This document shows positions 8,409 to 14,446 of a stretch of 64,000 nt of DNA, piece by piece. Each line of letters begins with the position of its first letter. Position 1 is the stretch's first letter. This stretch comes from Planctomycetota bacterium (GTDB taxonomy: Bacteria > Planctomycetota > Phycisphaerae > Phycisphaerales > UBA1924), in contig JAFEBO010000012.1 of assembly GCA_018242625.1 (NCBI GenBank), positions 1 through 64,000 of the forward strand, given 5' to 3'. The position numbers and the translations under genes were made by a program. The notes beneath the pieces are model-generated. The model saw only the letters and a list, made by a program, of their open reading frames with translations. It was not told the DNA's origin and did not search any database.

Positions 8409-9860
8409 TTAGAGCAGGGGCCCGGCGAGCAGAGCGATGTTGTCGGCGAAGCGGGCGGCGAAGGAGCGTGTGCGCCACGCCTGCGGGGAGATCTCGATGG
8501 ACTCGCGGAGGTATTTGCGCTGCTGCTTTCGCAGTTCGTCGGTGAAATCGCCGTCGTAGACGAAGAGCGTGATTTCGAAGTTGAGCCAGAAGGAGCGCAT
8601 GTCGAGGTTGGCGGAGCCGAGCATGCCGAGCTTGCGGTCGATCGTGGCGGTTTTGGCGTGCAGGAGGCCCTCGGGGTGGAGCGCGATGCGGACGCCGTTC
8701 TCGAGGAGGTCGGAAAACTGGGCGCGGCTGGCGGCCTCGACGAGCCGAGCGTCGAGCGTGTCGGGGAGGATGAGCGTGACGGAGACGCCGCGAAGGGCGG
8801 CGTTGATAAGGGCGGCCTTCATGGACTCGTCCGGCACGAAGTAGGGCGTGACCATGACGATTTCCTCGCGGGCGCCGAAGACGGCGGCGAGAAGCGCCTG
8901 GCGGATCGCGTCGGGCTGGGGGCCGGGGCCTGAGGGGACGACGTGGACGATGGAAGGGCCGGTCTTCGCGGCGGTGGGATAGAACTTTTCAGGGTCTGAG
9001 AGTTTTTCCTCGGTTTCGGCGGCCCAGTCGCGGAGAAAGACGGTCTGGAGGGCCTGGACGGCGGGGCCGGTGATGCGGACGGTGGTATCGATCCAGGGGC
9101 CGACTTTTTTGCGTCTTTTGTTGCGGAAGGTTTTGTCGGTGAGGTTCTGGCTGCCGCAGTAGGCGATGGTGCCGTCGATGACGCTTATTTTGCGGTGATT
9201 GCGGAGGTCGATGCGGGAGAAGAGCATGCGCAGGAAGCCGGCGGGGAGGGCCCCCACCACCTGGACGCCGGCTTGGCGCATGCGGCAGAACTCGTCGCAG
9301 CCGATGAACGATTTGGCGCCGACCCAATCGACGAGCACGCGGCACTGGACGCCGCGGTTTGCGGCGGCGATGAGGGCTTCGCCGATTTCCTTGCCGCGGC
9401 CCTGGGCCATCCAGATGTAGTAGAGAAGATGGCAGTGATGCTTTGCGTTTTCGATGTCGGCTTTGAGTTTGTCGAGGACGAGGTTGGCGTCGTCCATGAG
9501 TTCGAGGGAATTGCCTTTGAGCGGGGGCATGCCTCCGAGGGTGGTGCCGAGCTTTGCGAGCACGGCGTAGCACTCGTCGTCGGCGTTCCACTCGAGGTTT
9601 TTGCGGCGCCAGCGTTCTTCGATTTCTTCGTTGAAGTTGCGGGTGCGGTTTTCGAAGCGGAGTGCTCGCCTCGTGGCGAGACGGTTTTCTCCGAGGATCA
9701 GGTAGAGGAGCGGGCCGACGACGGGGAAGAAGAAGAGGATGATGATCCAGGAGAGCGTGACCGAGGGCTTGAGCCCGCGCATGATGACGCGGAGCATGAG
9801 GAACGCCCGGATCACCGCTTCGAGCGAGAAGAACGTGATTCCCAGCCAGCCCGAGATCAT
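8409..9860 (-). CDS. cls: Cardiolipin synthase (phospholipase D superfamily)
   Basis: Membrane enzyme that condenses two phosphatidylglycerols to cardiolipin and glycerol. An N-terminal PLDc_N region has two hydrophobic segments (about 1-25 and 36-57, with PVVGPLLYLILG). Two HKD motifs follow: HRKISVIDG from H222 (with CGSQNLTD) and HAKTATIDRKLGMLGSANLD from H401. Length 483, normal for ClsA-type enzymes. The ATG at 9860 is preceded by a TATGCT -10-like hexamer six bases upstream and by no ribosome site, so its transcript may be leaderless. It follows the pilT-like gene by 35 nt on the same strand. Confidence 0.92.
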   Translation of the reverse strand: MISGWLGITFFSLEAVIRAFLMLRVIMRGLKPSVTLSWIIILFFFPVVGPLLYLILGENRLATRRALRFENRTRNFNEEIEERWRRKNLEWNADDECYAVLAKLGTTLGGMPPLKGNSLELMDDANLVLDKLKADIENAKHHCHLLYYIWMAQGRGKEIGEALIAAANRGVQCRVLVDWVGAKSFIGCDEFCRMRQAGVQVVGALPAGFLRMLFSRIDLRNHRKISVIDGTIAYCGSQNLTDKTFRNKRRKKVGPWIDTTVRITGPAVQALQTVFLRDWAAETEEKLSDPEKFYPTAAKTGPSIVHVVPSGPGPQPDAIRQALLAAVFGAREEIVMVTPYFVPDESMKAALINAALRGVSVTLILPDTLDARLVEAASRAQFSDLLENGVRIALHPEGLLHAKTATIDRKLGMLGSANLDMRSFWLNFEITLFVYDGDFTDELRKQQRKYLRESIEISPQAWRTRSFAARFADNIALLAGPLL

Positions 9861-9866
9861 GCGGGG

Positions 9867-9872
9867 AGCATA
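9867..9872 (-). promoter_or_regulatory. Possible -10 element directly before cls
   Basis: Read on the minus strand this is TATGCT, followed by six bases and the cls ATG. That is the same hexamer and nearly the same spacing as before the radical SAM gene. No convincing -35 is found 16-18 nt upstream, so this is a weak call. Confidence 0.3.
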
Positions 9873-9895
9873 GTTCGGCGTGCGAGGAAGACCGA

Positions 9896-11038
9896 TCAGG
9901 CGCCGGGCTTTTTGATGCGCGAGACGAGTGTGGAAGCCTTCACCTCGACTCCCTTGAGGATGGAATCGAGCGCTTCGCGGTTGGGTGAATGGTCCATGCC
10001 GGTGGCGCGGCTGATCGCTTCCTTCTTGATGAGGTGGGCGAGGGAAAGCGTGAAAGAGTGCATGCCCTCGCCGGGGTCCTGCCCGGTGTTGGAGTTGATC
10101 AGGGCGGGGAGGTCGTTGTCTTCGCCCTCGCGGATTTTCTCTTTCACGAGCGAGGTGCCCAGAAGAACCTCGGTGGCGGGGACGACGGCGTTGTTGAAGC
10201 CCTCGAGAGCGGGGAGCAGCTTTTGCGCGCAGATGGCGCGGAGCGTGTTGCCGATGGCGGTGCGGATGAAGGCACGCTCGGAGGGCGGGAAGAACTCGAG
10301 CATGCGGCTGAACGCCTGCATGGTGTCGGCGGTGTGCATGGAGCCGAAGACCAGGTGCCCGGTCTCGGCGGCCTGGATGGCGGCGAGGACGGTGGCGTGA
10401 TCGCGCAGTTCTCCGATCATCACAACATCGGGGTCTTCACGCACGACGTACCGCAGCGCGGTGGGATAGTCGTTGACGTCGATCCCGATCTCGCGCTGGC
10501 TGATGATCGATTTCTTGGGGACGATGCGGTATTCGACGGGGTCTTCGATGGTGATGATGTTCTCGGCGCGGGTCTGGTTGATCTGCTCGACCATGGCGGC
10601 GAGCGTGCTGGATTTGCCCGAGCCGGTAACGCCGACGACAAGCACGAGCCCGTCCGAGGATTCGCTCACGATTTTGGAGTAGATCGCGGGGAGATTGAGC
10701 TGTTCGTAGCTCGGGATTTCGGCCTTGACGCGGCGGATGGCGGCGTGGGTGTGGGCGCCGGCGCGGAAGACGTTGACGCGGAAACGGTCGCCGTCGGGGA
10801 GGCTGGTGGAGAAGTCGAGGTTGCCGCTCGCGTCGAATTTTTCTTTCTGTGCGGGCGACATGATCGGGTCGAGCAGATGGTCGGCCTCGTCCTCGGAGAT
10901 GGGCGGCGAGTCGATGGCGCGGAGCACGCCGCCGATGCGGTAGGTGGGCGGGATTCCGACCTTGATGTGCAGATCGGAGGCGTCGAGCTTTTTCATGGAG
11001 CCGAGGAGCCGCTGGATCGTGAGGCTGCCGGTGGTCAT
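9896..11038 (-). CDS. PilT-family pilus retraction ATPase (first paralogue, divergent C-terminus)
   Basis: Hexameric secretion ATPase of the PilT/PilU class. N-terminal DASDLHIKVG (19-28), Walker A GVTGSGKSS (136-144), Walker B and Asp/His boxes in REDPDVVMIGELRD and GHLVFGSMHT. The canonical PilT AIRNLIRE box is replaced by TSLVKEKIREGEDN with an additional tail to residue 380, so PilU-like or specialised use is likely. It is remote from any pilin gene: neighbours are cls and a divergent DoxX-like gene. Start ATG at 11038. Family certain; role in retraction inferred. Confidence 0.88.
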   Translation of the reverse strand: MTTGSLTIQRLLGSMKKLDASDLHIKVGIPPTYRIGGVLRAIDSPPISEDEADHLLDPIMSPAQKEKFDASGNLDFSTSLPDGDRFRVNVFRAGAHTHAAIRRVKAEIPSYEQLNLPAIYSKIVSESSDGLVLVVGVTGSGKSSTLAAMVEQINQTRAENIITIEDPVEYRIVPKKSIISQREIGIDVNDYPTALRYVVREDPDVVMIGELRDHATVLAAIQAAETGHLVFGSMHTADTMQAFSRMLEFFPPSERAFIRTAIGNTLRAICAQKLLPALEGFNNAVVPATEVLLGTSLVKEKIREGEDNDLPALINSNTGQDPGEGMHSFTLSLAHLIKKEAISRATGMDHSPNREALDSILKGVEVKASTLVSRIKKPGA

Positions 11039-11156
11039 TGTGTGAGCTTACCAGATCGGCTGCGTGGCCGGAGAGTCGCGGAGGCCGGCTGTGCTGCACG
11101 GATTCTCGGTAAAAGGCCGATGGAAACTGAGCTCTTCGGAGCTTCTGGAGACACGT

Positions 11157-11537
11157 ATGCCGGGACAAAGGCGTTGGATGACCGTGGCCGGGTGGGCGCT
11201 GGTGGTGCTGATTTCGGGCATGCTGATGTTCAGCGCCAGCATGAAGTTTTCGGCTGAGAAGTTCTTCACGGAGCAATGGGTGGACAAGTTCGGGTGGCCG
11301 CTCGGTGTTGCGCGTGTGATTGGCGTGACCGAACTTGCGTGCGCGGTGATTTTCCTGATTCCCCGGACGACGGTGCTGGGAGCGATCCTCGTGACTGGGT
11401 ATCTGGGAGGGGCGATCGCGACGCATGTCCGGGTCGGCGACATGTTTGTGCCGCCGGCGCTGCTCGGTGTGTTTGCTTGGTTGTCGGTATATCTGCGCGA
11501 GCCTCGGCTGCGGGCGCTTGTGCCGCTGCGGCTTTGA
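11157..11537 (+). CDS. DoxX-like integral membrane protein
   Basis: A 126-residue protein with four predicted membrane helices (TVAGWALVVLISGMLMFSAS; GVARVIGVTELACAVIFLI; a TTVLGAILVTGYLGGA helix; a PPALLGVFAWLSVYL helix), the layout of the DoxX/DoxX-like family. KFSAEKF and LVTGYLGGAI resemble conserved patches of the family. Function is uncertain; relatives are tied to thiosulfate/quinone or thiol redox. The ATG at 11157 has GGAGA six bases upstream, so I reject the longer frame from 11064. It ends 68 nt before the direct repeat that borders the arsenic cassette and is likely resident chromosome. Confidence 0.75.
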   Translation: MPGQRRWMTVAGWALVVLISGMLMFSASMKFSAEKFFTEQWVDKFGWPLGVARVIGVTELACAVIFLIPRTTVLGAILVTGYLGGAIATHVRVGDMFVPPALLGVFAWLSVYLREPRLRALVPLRL

Positions 11538-11604
11538 GGAGCGCGGAGCGGCGGGCCGGAAGATCGGGCGCTGAGGCGCCGGTCGATGGAAGCTGATTCG
11601 GCCT

Positions 11605-11619
11605 GAAAATCAGGGTGAC
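11605..11619. repeat. att-like direct repeat of the tRNA-Pro 3' end (distal copy)
   Basis: Fourteen of 15 bases match 14246-14260, including a perfect 12-mer AATCAGGGTGAC that covers the acceptor-stem 3' strand and discriminator of tRNA-Pro. The interval between the copies contains exactly the four arsenic genes. A 12-base match can occur by chance, so this is suggestive only. Confidence 0.4.
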
Positions 11620-11683
11620 CGTACGCCAATAGAACTTTTTGTGGATCGGGTACGGGGCTGGAAGCCTGCCATGAGGGTTCTGC

Positions 11684-12352
11684 TCACGCCGCGGCGGTAG
11701 CTGTTCGGTTTGCCCCCCACCCGAGCACTGCACCGCACGGGACTGCGAGGGCGGCTCCCGCTACCGGGGCAACAAGGTAGACCCAGACTTCCGAAACGTG
11801 GCCGGACACGACGGCCGGAGCGAAGGATCGAGCGGGGTTCATCGACGCCCCGCAAATCGGTCCGGCGAACATGGCCTCCAGTCCCACCACTCCACCGACC
11901 GCAATGCCGGCCATGATCCCTCGCTCTTTCGGTCCGGACGAGACAGAGAGGATCACAAGCATGAGGATGAAGGTGAGCACCACCTCCAACACGAACGATT
12001 GCCACGCGGCACCGGCCGGGAGCGTGGCCCCCAGTCTCTCGTTGGCAGGAAAGAGCATTCGGAGCAACCCAGACGCCGCGAATGCTCCAACGACCTGGGC
12101 GGCAACATACCCAGGAACATCTCGTGCCGCGAAGCGGCGGGATACTGCGAACCCCACCGTTACGGCCGGATTGAGGTGAGCGCCCGACACGTCGCCGAAG
12201 GCGTAGATCATCGCCATGACCACAAGCCCGAACGTGACCGCCACGCCGACGTGGGTGACGGTCCCTCCGGTCGTCTGGTCGACGATGATGGCGCCCGTGC
12301 CGGCGAACACGAGACAGAACGTCCCCAATGCTTCCGCAAGCAATCGGTTCAC
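11684..12352 (-). CDS. aqpS: MIP-family aquaporin of the arsenic operon (AqpS-like)
   Basis: Six-helix membrane channel with both half-helix signatures, SGAHLNPAVT and CGASMNPARS. Starting at the GTG at 12352 (VNRLLAEALGTF read as Met) gives 222 residues, and its GTGA overlaps the arsM stop. A longer frame from 12451 has no family support. By hand alignment to E. coli AqpZ, the selectivity filter appears to be Phe-Ala-Ala-Arg instead of Phe-His-Thr-Arg, so the pore should be wider than a water-only channel. In the ars operon of Sinorhizobium an aquaporin replaces the arsenite pump; here too no ArsB or Acr3 is present. Arsenite or methylarsenite efflux is inferred from context. Confidence 0.85.
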   Translation of the reverse strand: MNRLLAEALGTFCLVFAGTGAIIVDQTTGGTVTHVGVAVTFGLVVMAMIYAFGDVSGAHLNPAVTVGFAVSRRFAARDVPGYVAAQVVGAFAASGLLRMLFPANERLGATLPAGAAWQSFVLEVVLTFILMLVILSVSSGPKERGIMAGIAVGGVVGLEAMFAGPICGASMNPARSFAPAVVSGHVSEVWVYLVAPVAGAALAVPCGAVLGWGANRTATAAA

Positions 12353-13296
12353 CGCTTCACCGCCGAAACGTCCAGGCTCGTGATGTAGTCGCTCGGCTTG
12401 GAACCGTTCGGCAGGCTCTCGATGATCTTGCGGTAAAGCGGATCCTGCCAATCGGTCATGGCATCGATGTACTGCGGCTTAGGAGTCAGCACGATGTCGG
12501 AGAGGCCCGCGGCCGCGGCCATCGTCCGCGTCTCTTCCACGAGCACCGCACCGGCAACGCAGCCGACGAGGGCTTCAACGTCGGCTTTCACCGAGTCAGG
12601 GAGAGGACGAAAGAGCGCCAAGTCCGAAACAGCCACGCGTCCGCCGGGCTTGAGCACGCGGGCGATCTCCCGCCACACCTGCGGCTTGTCCGGCGACAGG
12701 TTGAGGACGCAGTTTGAAATCACCACGTCGACGCTCGCGTCGGCGACGGGAAGATTCTCGATCTCCCCAAGCCGGAACTCGACGTTGCTCAAGTTGCTCT
12801 GCTTCGTGTAAGCCGTCACGTTGCGGCGGGCCTTGCTCACCATGTCCGGTGTCATGTCGACGCCGATCACTCGGCCCGTCGCTCCGACCTTGGGCCCGGC
12901 GACGAAACAGTCGAACCCGCCTCCCGCGCCAAGGTCCAGCACAACCTCGCCGGGCTTGAGCGACGCGATCGCGGTCGGGTTGCCGCACGACAAACCCATA
13001 TTGGATCCGTCAGGGGTAGCGGCCAGTTCGCCCTGCGAGTAGCCGATCGCCGCGACCAACTGCTCTGGTGACAGAGTCGCAGGACCGCAGCATCCGCCTC
13101 CAGACGATCCACCGCAGCAACGGGACTGAACTTTGGGTGCGGCTTGGGCGGCGGACCATGATCCGCTCTTGGCGATCTTGGCATAGCCCTCGCGGACCTG
13201 GCCGCGAAGGTCATCGTGGTCCACCACCTGGGTTGTGACGGGTGCGTCGCTGCAGCAGTCAGGCCCGCAGCAAGATCGATTCTGTGGAGTGGTCAT
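12349..13296 (-). CDS. arsM: Arsenite S-adenosylmethionine methyltransferase ArsM
   Basis: Methylates arsenite with SAM to mono-, di- and volatile trimethyl species. Rossmann motif DLGAGGGFDCF at 121-131, and the conserved As(III)-binding cysteines C104 (LSCGNP), C196 (ISNCVLNLSP) and C246 (VGCVAGA). The N-terminus has extra cysteine pairs (SCCGPDCCS and RCCGGSSGGGCC) that could hold As(III) before transfer. Length 315, a little long because of that leader. ATG at 13296 overlaps the arsC stop and its own stop overlaps the aquaporin start, so translation is probably coupled through the operon. Confidence 0.95.
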   Translation of the reverse strand: MTTPQNRSCCGPDCCSDAPVTTQVVDHDDLRGQVREGYAKIAKSGSWSAAQAAPKVQSRCCGGSSGGGCCGPATLSPEQLVAAIGYSQGELAATPDGSNMGLSCGNPTAIASLKPGEVVLDLGAGGGFDCFVAGPKVGATGRVIGVDMTPDMVSKARRNVTAYTKQSNLSNVEFRLGEIENLPVADASVDVVISNCVLNLSPDKPQVWREIARVLKPGGRVAVSDLALFRPLPDSVKADVEALVGCVAGAVLVEETRTMAAAAGLSDIVLTPKPQYIDAMTDWQDPLYRKIIESLPNGSKPSDYITSLDVSAVKR

Positions 13297-13766
13297 CGGG
13301 ATGCTCCTGTGACTTGAGGAGTGGAGCCGGGCTGGGCGATCGCACCCGGGAGCTTTTCGATAAACGAACGGATTTCGTCTCGGACGCGGCGGTAGTGGAC
13401 CATTGCCTCTTCTTCGGTCTTGGCGGCCTTCGCCAGCCGCGGCGGGTCGTCAAACCCGACGTGCACGATGCGAGCGCCCGGGAGGATGGGACATGACTCG
13501 TGTGCCGAATCGCACACCGTTACCACAACGTCAAACGGGAGCCCGATGTCCTCCGGTCTCTTGGATGTGTGGCGGGAAATGTCCACGCCAGCCTCGGCCA
13601 TCGCTTTGATCGCTAGCGGATTCAGCCCATGCGGATCGGTGCCGGCGGAGTACGCATCGATCTCGGCAGCCTTGAGCTTCCTGGCCCACCCCTCGGCCAT
13701 CTGGCTGCGGCACGAGTTCCCGGTACACAGGAACAGGACGCGGGGGCGATTAGCAGCACTTGCCAT
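13293..13766 (-). CDS. arsC: Thioredoxin-coupled arsenate reductase ArsC
   Basis: Low-molecular-weight-phosphatase-fold arsenate reductase of 157 residues. Phosphate loop CTGNSCR (C14, R20) and the redox cysteines C85 and C92 in TVCDSAHESCP place it in the thioredoxin-dependent (S. aureus pI258-like) class and not the glutaredoxin class. It reduces As(V) to As(III), the substrate for ArsM downstream. Start ATG at 13766 overlaps the arsR coding end by 17 nt; the stop overlaps arsM by 4 nt. Confidence 0.94.
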   Translation of the reverse strand: MASAANRPRVLFLCTGNSCRSQMAEGWARKLKAAEIDAYSAGTDPHGLNPLAIKAMAEAGVDISRHTSKRPEDIGLPFDVVVTVCDSAHESCPILPGARIVHVGFDDPPRLAKAAKTEEEAMVHYRRVRDEIRSFIEKLPGAIAQPGSTPQVTGASR

Positions 13767-14148
13767 TGCTGCACGCTCCTCCCTTTGCCCCCGCCTGCGG
13801 GCAGCACTCCTCCAGTGCGTCGGCGAGCGAACGGAGTGAGCGGCAAAGCTCCGCGTACCGCACGCGGTAGTACATGGTGCGGCCTTCCTTCTTGGCCTCC
13901 AGCACTCCAGAGCGTGCCAGCAGGGCAAGGTGCCGAGACACCACGGAGAAGTCCACGGAGCAGCACTCGGCGACCTCGCCAACGGAACACCCGCGCCCGC
14001 ACTTGGCGATGCACGCAATCAGAGACTTGCGGGTCGGGTCAGAAAGCGCCTTGAACAGCACGGGGTCCAGCGAGTCATCCACAGGGCCGCAATACCCCGC
14101 GGCCTGTTTGGGGGTCGCCGGCGGCCTTCGTTTGCGTACTTGCGTCAT
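13750..14148 (-). CDS. arsR: ArsR-family arsenic-responsive repressor, Cys-rich
   Basis: A 132-residue winged-helix repressor that should release DNA on binding As(III). The helix-turn-helix region is VGEVAECCSVDFSVVSRHL, with the metal-binding Cys pair in AECC near 61-62 and further cysteines in AKCGRGC. The C-terminus adds a cluster EECCPQ and GKCC, giving more thiols than the minimal sensor needs. First gene of arsR-arsC-arsM-aquaporin. A perfect inverted repeat spans its own start codon and a promoter ends six bases before the ATG, so it is likely autoregulated from a leaderless transcript. Confidence 0.93.
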   Translation of the reverse strand: MTQVRKRRPPATPKQAAGYCGPVDDSLDPVLFKALSDPTRKSLIACIAKCGRGCSVGEVAECCSVDFSVVSRHLALLARSGVLEAKKEGRTMYYRVRYAELCRSLRSLADALEECCPQAGAKGGACSNGKCC

Positions 14149-14158
14149 GGTGCAAGTA
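14137..14158. promoter_or_regulatory. Candidate ArsR operator over the arsR start codon
   Basis: Perfect 7-bp inverted repeat TACTTGC (14137-14143) and GCAAGTA (14152-14158) with an 8-nt spacer that contains the arsR start codon. It overlaps the -10 element, so a bound dimer would block polymerase. Confidence 0.5.
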
Positions 14159-14183
14159 TTGGCCCACAGAGACCGCCGATCAA
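14155..14183 (-). promoter_or_regulatory. Promoter of the arsenic operon
   Basis: On the minus strand TTGATC (14183-14178), a 17-nt spacer and AATACT (14160-14155), each matching the sigma70 consensus at four of six positions. Six bases lie between the -10 and the arsR ATG, and no Shine-Dalgarno sequence is present, so the mRNA may be leaderless. Confidence 0.45.
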
Positions 14184-14245
14184 TCAGAAGTTCAAACTCT
14201 CAAGAAGGCCTCGCGAGTAAACCTTTTGTTTCCGAGGGTTTTTGC

Positions 14246-14260
14246 GAGAATCAGGGTGAC
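14246..14260. repeat. att-like direct repeat (tRNA-proximal copy)
   Basis: Covers the 3' acceptor strand and discriminator of tRNA-Pro plus flanking bases, and matches 11605-11619 at 14 of 15 positions. This is the arrangement expected when an element inserts at a tRNA 3' end and leaves the tRNA intact. Confidence 0.4.
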
Positions 14261-14324
14261 AGGATTCGAACCTGCGACCTTGTGGACCCAAACCACACGC
14301 TCTACCAAGCTGAGCTACACCCTG
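14251..14324 (-). tRNA. tRNA-Pro (anticodon UGG)
   Basis: Complete cloverleaf on the minus strand: acceptor CAGGGTG pairs with CACCCTG over 7 bp, D stem GCTC/GAGC, anticodon stem TGTGG/CCACA with loop TTTGGGT (anticodon TGG), T arm GCAGG-TTCGAAT-CCTGT. C1-G72 and A73 are the usual bacterial proline identity features. CCA is not encoded. It sits just upstream of the arsenic operon. Confidence 0.95.
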
Positions 14325-14399
14325 AAGTGTGGGGAAGTTTAGAGGGGCAACGGGGGTCGGGATGTCTGGTGGGCTTGTGCGGCGGGCATCAAAGAGAAA

Positions 14400-14421
14400 C
14401 GCCGGCCTTTGGGGGCCGGCG
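14400..14421 (-). terminator. Rho-independent terminator after the giant pseudopilin gene
   Basis: An 8-bp GC stem built on GCCGGCC/GGCCGGC with a 6-nt loop. On the minus strand it is followed by GTTTCTCTTTG. It lies 26 nt past the stop of the large GspK-like gene and before tRNA-Pro. Confidence 0.6.
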
Positions 14422-14446
14422 CTGGTTGGGGGTTGTGACTTTTTGC

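Noticed and set aside
11593..11613. Small inverted repeat CTGATT...AATCAG near the distal att-like repeat
   Set aside because: Six base pairs and no U-tract; may be chance and does not support a terminator.
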